Shown one piece after another: positions 1-10,818 of a DNA stretch of 64,000 bases. Source of the DNA: Telopea speciosissima. Taxonomy: Eukaryota; Streptophyta; Magnoliopsida; Proteales; Proteaceae. The stretch covers positions 25,467,001 to 25,531,000 of the forward strand of contig NC_057916.1 of the NCBI RefSeq assembly GCF_018873765.1, read 5' to 3'. Made by a program: the position numbers and the translations under genes. The notes below the pieces were generated by a model. That model was given only the letters and a program-made list of their open reading frames with translations, was not told the origin of the DNA and did no database searches. The stretch's first letter is position 1, and every line of letters starts with the position of its first letter.

Positions 1-1085
1 TGGCATAGACTGCTCGATATGGGTTTGAGTAAACCCAGAATTTGGGGTAGATACAACCTTGCCTGGGCTCGACCAAGAGTCCCTGTTGCATCAGTTCAAG
101 AGTTCGGAATTGGGACCGGAATTAGTTGCCGCCAATGCCAATCCGATTCCATTCCGGATCAGCCAGAATCGGGATGAATTGGTTAAGGAAACCCCAGAAT
201 CAGCCATTAGTCACCCTAAAGTTGGCATCTGTACCATTCTGGATCGGCTGGAATCGGGATCACAGCCGGCCGATTCCACGAACCCTAGTTGATTTACGGT
301 GTCTTTTTCACACTCGCGTGGGGGCAGCTGTTTTGGATTCCAAGATCCAATACTGAAATCATTTCAAAGGTTTTCCCTGACTTTGTCCATGTCAACAAAC
401 AATTCGAAATTCCTTGACTTTTTAGAATAGGTTCAAGCCAAATAGCAATGATTCGAATCACTTCTTTTTACACTATTTCAGAACCGAAGGAATCAATCAT
501 ATGGATATGTAAAATACAGGGTTTTCAATCCTTAGAGAGCAAAAGAAGTAATCCTTCAAGTCAAGAAGCTTGTTGTCTTACTGATTGAGCACTTGGTGAC
601 GCAAGAGTAGATTGACCTAGGATGCTTCCACAAAAGTGATAGTAGTCCAGAACTTATCCTTGATTTCTGTCCGTGCAAATAACATTTTCCGGTGCTTTAA
701 CTTTCCAAAATCTCTTTAAATAAGTTAAAGGAGCTTTTGCATATACCAATAGTTTATGGTAAGTTTTAATAAACACTGCAATTAAAATTAAATGTTATTA
801 TTTGGTTACACTGTTATGTATCCATGTTAGTGAATTAAATATAGCTATCCAGTCCCTGGCTGGCGCTCGTTCGGTTAGGTGTTCTTCACTATAGACGCCA
901 CCAAGAACAAGGAGGCTCTCCGCTCCTAGTCACTAAGTAGTGCTATTCTGGCCTCCAAGGGACTCCACCAAGAGGTTCTTTTCTCACGTAATTTCGCCCG
1001 TCTTCCATCTCGAGATGATTGAATTCATTTATATGCCCAATGTCTAACAGTCGAAACAAAAGACAAGGGGCAAGAGGATCCTGTG
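1..1085. other. Intron (or 5' flank) of CYP18-2, no gene recognised
   Basis: No exon of the cyclophilin gene and no other coding sequence could be recognised here. The first 300 bases hold several related GAATCGG/ATTCCGG motifs in both orientations (about 95-290), which look like an eroded MITE, but no target-site duplication was found. The rest is AT-rich and featureless. Because the first visible cyclophilin exon at 2515 starts with the last base of a glycine codon, coding exons must lie further upstream, so this stretch is most likely intronic. Confidence 0.5.
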
Positions 1086-2369
1086 CAAGGTTCGAGAACT
1101 CGCGAGATCTCGCCGAGTTTCTCGATTTTTCAAAATCTCGAGTCGAGATCACATACGCATTATAAAAGTGCATTTTCTCGGCGAGATATCGAGATCTCGG
1201 CGAGATCTCTCCAAAATATCCGAGTTTCTCGGTTTGACATAGGAAAATGCCCATCTAGGTCCTTTACATGAGTGCCAGATCTCGAGATCTTGCTGGAAAT
1301 TCTTGGTATACAGACACCTATCTATGCCAGGGACCAAGACAGACACTTATTTATGCCTAATATCATTTAAGTAAATGCTTTTGTATTTGTATTTCATTTA
1401 CTTAAGATATTATTCATAAATAAGAAAATACCCCCCCATTTGAATCCAATAAAAATAGTTAAAAAAGTCAACCCCCCAGTTCAAGAACAAAAATTGGATT
1501 TTCGGTGGTAGGTGCAATTTTCAACTTCCTAATGCTGGGGTTTTTCTCAAATCTAAAAATTCCATAATTCTTATTATGGTAAAACATTGCTAAAAACCAA
1601 AAGTGCGGTAAAATATTCATTTGTTTTGATGTCCAAAAAATTATTTCCATTCGGAGCGATTTTGACAAGATTGCACGAATTAAGTTTGACGTGCATAACT
1701 CTTTCAATATAAATCAGATTTTAGCAATCTTGGACTTGTTGGAAAGCTTTCAAAACAAAGCTTTCCAACAAGTCCAAGATTGCTAAAATCTGATTTATAT
1801 TGAAAGAGTTATGCACCGGTCAAACTTAATTCGATGTGCACGAATGCTGTCAAAATCCAGTTGCGTTAGAAAGTTTGAAAATTGCACCTACCGCCGAAAA
1901 TTCAGTTTTTGTTCTTGAACTGGGGGGTTGACTTTTTTTTCTTTTGGAATTTGATTTTTTAACTATTTTTATTGGATTCAAATAGGGGGGTATTTGCTTA
2001 TTTATGAATAATATCTTAAGTAAATGCAATATCATTTACTTAAATGATATTAGGCATAAATAAGTGTATTTGTCTTGTGTCTGTCATGGTTTCTAGCATA
2101 AGTAAGTGTCTGTCCTGCTTTCCTACTAACTGAAACTCCTATTTGGACTTAGTTTTTGCAAAATCTGATAGTGCCATTGTGTTTAAATGGCCTAAAATAG
2201 GCTGAATACCAAGTTTCAGACCCAAACTAGGTCTAAAACCCACCGAGATGAGGCTTCGAGTCGAGGAAAAAAAAAATGCAACAACTCGGCGAGATCTCGC
2301 CGAGATCTCGACTCGACTCGGTTTTTCAAGGGTTCCAGTTGGCAACGGGACCCGAGTTTTCGAACCTTG
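1086..2369. mobile_element. Non-autonomous hAT-like DNA transposon with internal palindrome
   Basis: The ends are inverted copies of CAAGGTTCGARAACTCG. The element is flanked by a perfect 8-bp target-site duplication ATCCTGTG (1078-1085 and 2370-2377), which is diagnostic of the hAT superfamily. The subterminal regions (1090-1250 and 2235-2340) are packed with CGAGATCTCG palindromes. The interior (about 1330-2075) is a large foldback whose arms match over hundreds of bases; the left arm carries about 100 extra bases near 1535-1650. No transposase frame is seen, so it depends on an enzyme encoded elsewhere. It lies upstream of the first visible cyclophilin exon, probably in an intron. Confidence 0.85.
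1692..1815. repeat. Perfect 59-bp inverted repeat with 6-base loop
   Basis: Bases 1692-1750 are the exact reverse complement of 1757-1815, separated only by CAAAAC. The pairing continues outward less perfectly to about 1330 and 2075. A transcript through this site would form a long, nearly perfect hairpin. It is the core of the hAT-like element. Confidence 0.95.
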
Positions 2370-2514
2370 ATCCTGTGGGAGGTTCAGAACGAGCATTTTC
2401 TAATTTCTATACATAATTATGCCAAAAATTTCAACGTTTTTCTAGTTTAAGCCCAAGTGTAACACTATATGGTTCAGCTTGACCCATTCTAATTCGTGTT
2501 TTAAAGCTGTGCAG

Positions 2515-5500
2515 ATCAAAGTTTGAAGATGAGATAAAATCTGAGTTAAAGCATACTGGAGCTGGTATTCTGTCCATGGCAAATGCAGGTCCAAATACCA
2601 ATGGAAGTCAGTTCTTTATTACCCTTGCACCATGTCAACATCTGGATGGTAATTACATTTTCTGATTAGCGTGCTTCATTTTACCAATTTATTGGAAAAA
2701 TTAGTAAAATATTTCTAAGGTGTTTGTATGTAGGTGGTGGCATAGCCTTGTCTTTCTAATTGATGATGGTGCAGATTGATTCACACTTTATCTGTCCCTG
2801 CATGAACACAAATATATTAAATAAATGAAAATCCTGTTTTCTATAAGGTTTGGTTGCCCCTTGATGGGCAAGAATGAGGTGTCTAGAGACCTTAGCTTCT
2901 TGGTACAATAATTAATCCTATAAGCATATTTTTTATTGCTCTTTAAATCCCTCAATCTCCATCATATATATATATATATAATATTTGGGTGGGTGGAGGG
3001 GGGGGGGGGGCACTAAAACATCTCCATCATGTTTATCTGCTGCAAATGATACTCTGTTGGTGTCTCAGTGCAGTACACAGTGTTTCACCAGTTAGAATTA
3101 CCTGGAAGATAATGGTATTTCTTTTATCTTTGAAATTTAAGACTAAGGTCTGGCAAGAGACCTCCTCACCTTAAAACACTCATGAGTCCAGGTAGCTATA
3201 ACAACTCTCTTGATATAGAATCGCATGCAACTGAGGAAACATTTTTCGGCAGATTTCACAGAAGATGTTAGCAACCAGATTTCAGATGAGAATTTCTTGA
3301 ACATCAAATATTTGAAGTGTACATGTACCTATGATAAATGTCAATGAAAAAATAAATAAAGTACCTGAAGTATGAGCTAGTTGTTTTGAAAAACATGCTG
3401 GAACTTGATGGGGATACCTTAAAAGAAAGTGAGGTGTGGAAGTTCTGGGGTTAGGTTTCTTGTAGATGAAGTGATGCAGATTGAAAAGATGGTCCTGCTG
3501 GTGGTGGGAAGAGAAAGAAAAATAAGGTGAGAAAAGAGAGATCGCAGGATGAGGGAAAAGGGGAAAACCCAATTCGTTGGAGAGGGGTGAGACAAAAATC
3601 TCATCTTTCAGACTGCCTATTCCTTTCAATCCATTATCAAATTGTGGGGGCTGAACAGCTTTACACCATATTTGTGATACTAAATTTTTACTCAATGCTG
3701 ATTGGTTCACAAATAAAATAATAAAAACAAAACTCACACTGACAAGGAAATTTCCACTACCCGCAGGCTGTGTTGGAGTTTCCTTAACTGCCTAGGAAAC
3801 TTAAATCTAATAAAGAAATTACAATCTAAAAAAAAGCAAATCACCTCCACCCAGCCGGAGACTAAAAAAGGAGAGTCCTAAACTAAAATGAAAACCGACA
3901 ACTAGACCCTAATTTACTATATAATAAAACGAAATAATCTTTTTAAAACAACCCATGATTTGGAGATGATAAGATTCTAGAAAATCTGGATTCTTGGAGC
4001 CACAAGCTGTAAAAACTTGTCAAACTAGACCCCATGAATTGGATAAGTCACAGAAACCAAATCTGAACTGAAACCTGAACCATGGGCTCAATTGTGAACT
4101 AGAAAATTGACCCAATACCAGCACCGTAATCATGCTTCTGCATTTTTGTTTTTTGGTGAATAATAAATTCATTACCGAAGAAGAGGGGGAAAAGGAATAT
4201 ACAACAAATAAACCTAGCTTTTACATATGGGGGGAGGAGGAGGCTTGGGATTGCAAAATAGAAGGGGAGAGGCCCCAAGAATTTGCAATAAACCTATTTC
4301 TGGTGGAATCTGAACATCGACCAGGGGACCCGGAAAGCTTAGATTTGACTTCAAACATAATAGAGTTCCAAATTTGCTGGAATGACCTAGTTTTAGAGGA
4401 CCTTCACAAGTTGCGCTCAAGCCAGATATGAGAGATGGCAGCACCAAGAGCTAATTTTCCCACCTTATCACAACAGGATTTTCCAGCAAAGGGCGTGTCA
4501 ACCCAGATCCATTCTGTCAAAGGGAAGAATCGTTCTTCTCCTAGGCCAGCACTTGACTAAAATACGCTTCGAAGGTCTGCCAAAACCTGTCACTGAAGAG
4601 ATCCAAAGATGTAGCAGACTAAGAGACAATGTCAACACTGCCAGAAGGTCTCCTGGAAATGCCTGACAATGCGCTTCAAATGGTAGACATGGATGTAGAG
4701 GGAGAAGGAGGCCAACCATCTTGCCGAATAATGTCAGAGACCAAGTCTAGTGGTGGAATCTAAACGTCGACCAGGGGCCCGGAAATCTTAGCGTTTGACT
4801 TCAAACATAATGGAGTTCCAAATCTGTTGGAATGACCTAGCTTTAGAGGTCCACCTTCGCAAGTTGCTCTCAAGCCAGATATGAGAGACGGCAGCACCAG
4901 AAGCTAATTTGCCACCTTATCCCCACTTATGAACCATTGACTTGTAACAGAATCATAGAACTGATAACCATTTTGTGTATGAGCATACCCAACAAATACA
5001 CATTTAGTGGCATGAGGTGACAATTTTTCAAGACCATGGGCAAAGAACTTGGACAAAACATGTGCATCCAATCACTCAGGGTGGCAAACCAAACAAAGAT
5101 AGTTGTGGAAAATCCACAGAGAAAAAAAGGGCGTACCCAGTGCACGAGGCTCCCGCCACTGCGGGGTCTGGGAAGGGTCATAATGGACGCAGCCTTACCC
5201 CTGCTTTCGCACAGAGGCTGTTTCCAGACTCGAACCCGTGACCACTTGGTCACAATGGAGCAACCTTTACCGTTTCACCAAGGCCCGCCCTCTAAAATCC
5301 ACAGAGAAAGAGGACTGATTATTTAGTACAGACGAGCACATACGATTTATCAAGTAGCACTGTAGCAAGCAGTTAAAACAACGTCACCCCAACAAGGTTT
5401 TGGGGCATTCATAAGTAACATTAAAGAACAAGCAACATCCAACAAATGTCAATTCTTCCTCTCAGCAGCACCATTTTGCTGGGGAGTATAGGTGATGTAG

Positions 5501-8500
5501 AAGCAGTTCTTTGGACCAAGCCGAACTTGTTTGAGAACTCCGATCGAGAACCGGGCCTGAGTTGGGATTTAGGTCTAGTAGGATATTAGTAGTTTATTTA
5601 TTTACTTATTTGGATTTATCTTGAAATATTTTTACTTAGGATAGGGTTCCATTCCATCTTTAGTTTTAGAGTTTGATTCTATTGTAGATTTAGATTGGGT
5701 TTGATAATTAGGAGATAGAGTTAGATTTTACTTCTGTTTCAGCATTAGACTACAATTACGAAACTTTCAATCTTGTTTTTATAAATTTGCTTGTAACCCT
5801 ATGCATTGGACAGATTTGATGGAATAGAAAATTGACTTGGGTGTGTTTGCATGCTCTCTCTCTCTTTTCTGCGATCTAGTTCCCCTTCCCTTCTTCTGTT
5901 ATTCTTCTTCTTCCTTGTTTCCCCATCAATCCTATTCTCTTCCAATAATCCCTAAGCTTCCCCTTCCTTCTCTCTTTCTTCTTTCTCAGTTTCTTTTTAT
6001 TCGCCCTCGATTTCTCTCCCCTGCCCTGCTCCCAAGAGATACACGGCCAGTCACAACTGGTCATCGATCTGCCTCTTCCTCTTTCCTCTCTATTTACAAC
6101 TTTGAAGGGTTAATACTTACCTCTAGGCAATTCACAAAGCCTTGAACCAAAACGCAGCTGGAGTTGAGAGAATCAAACCATCGACCATAGCTGGTACTGT
6201 TCTTACCGCCTGGTCTGGTTTTCAGAACTGTCCAGCTATTATGTTGCATCTTCCAACTCGATATTGGTCTTGATTGGGATGACCAGTAGTAAGGATCTTG
6301 TCCCTGTATTCTCAGGTCAAATGGCCCCCTGTTGAAAGAGTTGTTCCCTTTGAATCAAGACTGGTTTCCTACCTCTGGTTTGTGCTAGAGGTTGAAGACG
6401 ATACCCCCCCCCCTCCTCGATTTCTTTGTTTCTTGCTTTATTCTTTTAGTTTCCAGTAACCCCACTTTCTCCCCTATCCTCTCTTTTCCTTTTTCTTCAG
6501 TTTGTTCCAAGGTAGTCCTTGCCCTTTAAATTATAATTACCTCCATGTCCTCATTACAGTGCTTGCTTAGAAAAGGGTCCTATATTGTTTCATATAATTA
6601 CAAGACTGCCATCATCATTGTTATTTGAGTTGCTTAATGCTTGGGTGGGCCCATAGCGAACCCAGATAGGGTTTTGTGACCCAGGTTCTGCATCAATAGG
6701 CACAGCTGGTTTGATGTAGCATACCAAGTTCAGAAGTCAGAACAAAAAGAAGATATTTCACATCATAGTTGTCAAGGTGTCTAGGCGACCCAAGGCGTTA
6801 GAGAGGGACCAAAATCAAGGCAATACCAACTAGGCAACCAAGCCTAGGCGACGCCTTGACAACTATGTTTCACGTAGAGTATATTGTAAAGCATTGTCAG
6901 AATAAAACACTTTGATAGACACACCAAATTGAGTTTTTATTTCATTATAGAATTGTTTGAAAATAGTAAAAAATCCAGATCAATCCTTAACATATATAAC
7001 CATGTCATTTAAGAATGATCGCTACAAATGTAATAAAGAACAAAAAACAAATGGACTCTTGACACGACAAGGACCCAAACATCATAATGAACTATAGAAA
7101 ACAAGGATAGACTCCGAGAAGCATCATGAGAAGGGAAGGAGGTACAATAGTACTTTCCAAGCTCACACGCTTCGCACTCAATACAAGAAGTAGTATTGCA
7201 ATTGGGAACCATATGCTGAAGCTTAGAGTGAGAAAGATGTCCCAACTGGTAATGCCACTAAAGAGGAGAAGAAGTACTAAAGGTAGCAGAAGCAACTATA
7301 GGTGTGATGCCATCAAGATAGTATAAGTCATCCTTCTCACGCCCTCCACCAATCGTCTTCCTTGTCATGAGATTCTGCAAGACAATAAGAAGGATAAAAG
7401 TCACTGAACAACTCAATGATTTAGTAAGTTGATTAAGAGAAAAGATTTAAAGGTAAATGTGGTACACATGTAATACATAAGTTAAAGGAACAAGAGAAGA
7501 AAGTAAAACACAACCAAATCCAGACACCTGAGTAGAGGACCCATCGGTAAATATTACCTTAGAAGGTGATTGATCATTTGGATACAAGGAAATATATGGG
7601 ACTGTTCATTAACGTTTCACCTAAAAGCTTGAACTGATAGGGAGAGCAGCATCAATAATCAATATATACATATACACTCCCCCACGCGTGCAATCCAAGA
7701 TCTCATGGTCCTTGTGCGTGGAGCTCACGTGTCTTTTCTTTGCACAGCACTGAGGGAGAAGAAATGTCAGCCCTTACCAGATCTTTGCTCCTACCCAGGA
7801 GTCGAACACTCGACCTCCCTGCTCTGATACCATGTTCGCTACTGTTTCACCTAAAAGCTCGAAGTGTGGGATGGTCAGCGTGTATCAACAGAGACTTACC
7901 ACATACCAGTCATATGAAATGTGGCACCAAAATCAATAACCTAAGGTGTAGGGGAAGAGGAAGCAAGAAATGCACTAGTACCTGAGTGAGCAATTGTAGC
8001 AGTGGATGTAGATGCAGACGTCTCAAGCTGCTGAACTCGTTTTAGTAATTCAGTGACCAGGTCATCTCGTGACAGTGAGACAGACTGATTACCTCCATAT
8101 GTAGAAGCAAGATTGGCATCATTAGTAGACACCCTTGTAGAACTCCCTTCAGATGTAGAAGTATTAGCGAGTGGACTGCTGATGAGCCCACTCGAGTTTA
8201 CCATGCTTTGCTCAACATGTATTAACAATATAATTGACCTTTCCATAGTAAGTAACTGATGTTTTCCTTGGTCAGGTTGTCCTCTGCCTCTACCACCACT
8301 ACGACCTGGATCTTTCCCTGAACCTCAATCTCCATCTGTCTAGATATCATCACATACATCTAGAAAGCCGTATGCTTTGGAAGAAGCTTGTACAGTTTGG
8401 GAAGGGGTTTTGATTGATCAAATAGAAGAATCTACTTCAACCGATATGCCCTTAGGCACGGCCATACATAACATTGCCAGGAAAACCAGCACCACGGCCA

Positions 8501-10818
8501 CGTCCACGTCCACTGCTGTTAGAAACAAAGTCTATATTTTCCTTAGAACAGGAGGAAAGTTCTGATTTGGCGAGGGAGGGAGACACAGTGTGTTGAATTT
8601 GTCAAAACGCTTCATTCATAGTAGCTATTTTCTCTCCTACAAGGATCTGACTTTTGACAGTTGGCAAGTCAAAATCTAATCCAAACAAAAATTTAGCCAC
8701 AAGGAATTTTACACGCTGAGATTTTAGAACTTCGAGGTTAGTAGAAAGGGGTTGATATACATTAAGATCTTCCCACATGCCCTTGAGTGCACTCTAATAA
8801 TCATCTTACCATTTTGTTTGAAGTAGAAAAGCTCTTCTCATAAAAATCGTACACTCAGAGCATGTTTTTATCTTGAGAGAAGCTTCTTTTAGATCATTCT
8901 AAACACCTTTAGCAGTGGTGTGGAACATAATGTTAGCTGCAACAGAAGGCTCCATGTTGTTCCATAACCATACAAGGAGAGTATCATTTTCACTCATCCA
9001 TTCTTTATATTCTTTAGAGATAAAAAGTGGAGGGTCATGGATCAAATAATCCATCTTTTGCTTGCCACCAACTGGGAGCCTAGGTACATGAATATATAAC
9101 TTATTAAACTGTTGAAAATTACAAAAAAAAAAGGATATGGGTTATGTATAATTACACATAAACCCAAAAATAATAAAGACAACTACATAAAGCCCCTCTG
9201 GTTTAGCTACATCTTTAACAGTATTCAATACTTGGGTTTTTTTAGCAGCTATAGAAGTATATTATTTAAAACGCCTACTTGAGATACCAACTTTATGGCG
9301 GTTAACACTTGTTGATCACGCCATCTTTCTTTTGCGGGAGAAAAGGGATGAGTACCTCTCTCTTCACTGTTTTGCCTATTTTAGAAAACAATGTCTTCTT
9401 GCTTTCCTCGAAAAGGAATAAAACTAATGAGGAACCATTACGGGAATTTCTCACTCCTTCCTTTTGTTAAACAATAGACAGAATAATAGATTCAATGAGC
9501 ATATTGTTCAAGACATCAGCAAGTGTACTTTTGCTGATGCCATCATATTCTATACAATGACAACCCTGCCAAAATTTCACTGGCGTATGCCAGTTTTGCA
9601 ACTGTTTGGAAAACATGATTCTCCTTTAGAGTAGTTTATTTTTTGTGCTAGTTCACCCCTCCCCAAAGATTTCATTGCTGGTGCTTGTGTTCCCTGAATT
9701 AGAACTTCCATCAATTAATCTTGCTTTGAGAAGGACAGGCTTTTGGGTCTTATATCATTCTGAAAATGTTCTATTTCAATAACCCCATATTTTGGTTGTT
9801 ATTTGATAATGCTTTGTTATGGATTTCTCTTTTTGTCCAGGAAAACACACAATATTTGGAAGAGTTTGTCGAGGAATGGAAATCATCAGAAGACTGGGTA
9901 GTATTCAAACTGACAACATTGATAGGTATGGCTTCTATGGAATATGGTTTTTAAGCTCCTTAGAGTGATGTTGAAAGTAGACTTAGTGATAGACAACTTA
10001 GTTTTGCCATATGAAAGTAGGCAGTGCCTGGTGTTGAGGTGATTGAAGGCAATTTCCTAGCCTCGGCTTTTTAGCCATGAGGTTTTCCCATATTATTAAT
10101 TGAGGTAAGAACTCAGATGAACATTTATTTGTGGCAATTTAGATAGGCATTATTTGTGGCAAAAGTTTTTCATGAGCACTCTTGGAAGAGAGGAATCTCA
10201 ATGTGGACATGCTATTTCTGTCACGGTGAGGACAGTTTCTGCCATACCTATCATGTAGGTACCCCTTGAAAAATCTTGATGTCACATTTTGCATGCCATC
10301 TCAACTTGATGGCCTACTATATACTGAACATTTAGTTCCTGCTACTTTCAGTCTCTCAAGTCTGTAGTGGTGGAAGGCTGGTCTAGCTGGTCTAGCTGGT
10401 CTAGCTGTTCTAGCTGTTGTCTAGATATGAACCTTGTGGATTTCGACCATTTTGTCCAATGTGTGCTAGATCTTTGTTTTGACTTCCAAATTTTGACTAA
10501 AATTGACTTGAGGATTTTGTTATATGGCATTGCCATCTTGGGCTGAAATTTAATATTTGAATATAGAGGGTGATGTCAACAACGTGGTTTACTTTCATTT
10601 AATCTCTGCTAATGTCATTATTTGCGAATTTATTGATCGATGACTAGCAGTATGAAGGAAAAGAGGTAACTGCGGCCAAGAAACAGCTATGGGTAGAACT
10701 GGAAAGCACTGCACAATCGTTTTCCTACATTCCTAAATCCTACAGTTCTAATAATTTACTCTGCTGATTCAGGCCCATCCATGACGTGATGATACTGCGA
10801 ACCATTGTCAAAGACTGA
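2515..10818 (+). CDS. CYP18-2: PPIL1-type cyclophilin CYP18-2, 3' part only
   Basis: Peptidyl-prolyl cis-trans isomerase of the small single-domain PPIL1 type, a spliceosome-associated nuclear enzyme in plants and animals. Three coding exons are visible: 2515-2648, 9841-9925 and 10773-10818 (TGA at 10816-10818). All have AG acceptors, both internal exons have GT donors, and phases match. Exon one encodes [16 protein letters not shown], then [20 protein letters not shown], the active-site core including the Asn, Gln and Phe substrate contacts. The next gives [19 protein letters not shown] and the last [11 protein letters not shown]. At the position of the cyclosporin-binding Trp of cyclophilin A there is His (CQHLDG), so low drug sensitivity is likely. 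About 88 of roughly 164 family residues are present; the N-terminal half lies upstream of the window. The 7.2-kb intron is filled with transposons. It converges on RPS14. Gene identity is near certain; the choice of PPIL1 over other small cyclophilins rests on the KHTGAG and LDGKHTIFG signatures. Confidence 0.93.
2649..4297 (+). other. CYP18-2 large intron, 5' part, nothing recognised
   Basis: AT-rich intron sequence with a TA microsatellite (about 2963-2980) and a G run (about 3000-3010). Several open frames at 3280-3740 and 4130-4450 show no protein family signature, and overlapping frames are open on both strands, so they are treated as chance. Confidence 0.4.
4298..4914 (+). repeat. 165-bp direct duplication (4298-4462 and 4749-4914)
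   Basis: The two blocks share long stretches such as GACTTCAAACATAAT and CAAGCCAGATATGAGAGA, in the same orientation with about 290 bp between them. They differ by scattered substitutions and small indels, so the duplication is not recent. The second copy abuts the truncated end of the Copia relic at 4926. The blocks could be short terminal repeats of an unrecognised element or a segmental duplication. No coding potential was recognised. Confidence 0.7.
5125..5293 (-). mobile_element. Au SINE with 16-bp target-site duplication
   Basis: The minus strand starts with the tRNA-derived head (GGGCGGGCCTTGGTG), has a B box GGTTCGAGTCT, and ends in the body GACCCCGCAGTGGCGGGAG and a short T tail. 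This matches the Au SINE family known from many angiosperms. A perfect 16-bp direct repeat AAAATCCACAGAGAAA flanks it (5109-5124 and 5294-5309), showing insertion by target-primed reverse transcription. It sits inside the integrase region of the Copia relic. Confidence 0.95.
5493..6695 (+). mobile_element. Solo LTR, 1.2 kb, 5-bp target duplication
   Basis: The block begins TGATGTAG and ends CTGCATCA, the usual TG...CA, and is flanked by a perfect 5-bp duplication ATAGG (5488-5492 and 6696-6700). Removing it rejoins the Copia integrase reading (LHQTSCAY on one side, TPQQNG on the other), which proves it is a discrete insertion. Only one LTR is present, so the internal region was lost by LTR-LTR recombination. 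Related sequence recurs at 47760-48172 and, inverted, at 49668-50078. Confidence 0.9.
6764..6867. mobile_element. 104-bp hAT-type MITE
   Basis: The ends are inverted copies of CATAGTTGTCAAGG(Y)GTC, and the block folds into a hairpin around a short centre. Flanks TTTCACAT (6756-6763) and TTTCACGT (6868-6875) are an 8-bp duplication with one mismatch. It lies in the integrase part of the Copia relic. Confidence 0.85.
7606..7880 (-). mobile_element. Unclassified insertion with tRNA-like motifs
   Basis: The Copia reading is interrupted between the protease motif and the TVPYISLYP block. The intervening DNA has, on the minus strand, TGGTATCAGAGC followed by GTGTTCGACTCC, resembling a tRNA-Met-type primer-binding site or the A and B boxes of a SINE. 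The motif GTTTCACCTAAAAGCT(Y)GAA is repeated at 7613-7632 and 7843-7862 (19 of 20 identical), which could be a target-site duplication around a SINE of about 210 bp. A short LTR remnant with its primer site is the alternative. Confidence 0.4.
9111..9840 (+). other. CYP18-2 intron, 3' part, nothing recognised
   Basis: AT-rich sequence between the Copia relic and the second visible cyclophilin exon. It may contain more eroded Copia leader. The acceptor at 9839-9840 follows a pyrimidine-rich run. Confidence 0.4.
10381..10424 (+). repeat. Short 9-bp tandem repeat in last CYP18-2 intron
   Basis: About four and a half copies of CTAGCTGGT and the variant CTAGCTGTT in tandem, within the intron between the last two coding exons. 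Confidence 0.8.

Larger units (their letters stand above)
4926..9110 (-). mobile_element. Decayed Ty1/Copia retrotransposon, gag to integrase
   Basis: Read on the minus strand, blocks appear in Copia order with frameshifts and stops between them. Gag (about 8560-9110) shows [19 protein letters not shown] and [14 protein letters not shown] serine-rich linker lies at about 7941-8246. A protease start with [13 protein letters not shown] (normally DSG) is near 7900. Pre-integrase (about 7000-7590) shows [14 protein letters not shown] and ECEACELGK. The integrase core (about 6870-7030) shows IKTQFGVS and YSDNA; then comes LHQTSC, and [13 protein letters not shown] near 5470, followed by the integrase/RT linker down to 4926. 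Reverse transcriptase and RNase H are missing. No LTR of its own was identified. It was later broken by a solo LTR, an Au SINE, a hAT MITE and another insertion, so it is old. It is antisense to CYP18-2, inside its intron. Confidence 0.88.

Noticed and set aside
490-520. GAATCAATCATATGG as the missing cyclophilin exon (GGESIYG)
   Set aside because: The frame reads differently, there is no GT donor after it, and no flanking conserved residues.
3282-3737. Minus-strand open frame of 151 codons in the CYP18-2 intron
   Set aside because: Low-complexity Phe/Ser/Leu-rich translation, no domain signature, and other frames are open over the same DNA.
5125-5293. tRNA-like head that could be called a tRNA gene
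   Set aside because: Box A/B order and body match the Au SINE, there is no anticodon stem, and a 16-bp target duplication flanks it.
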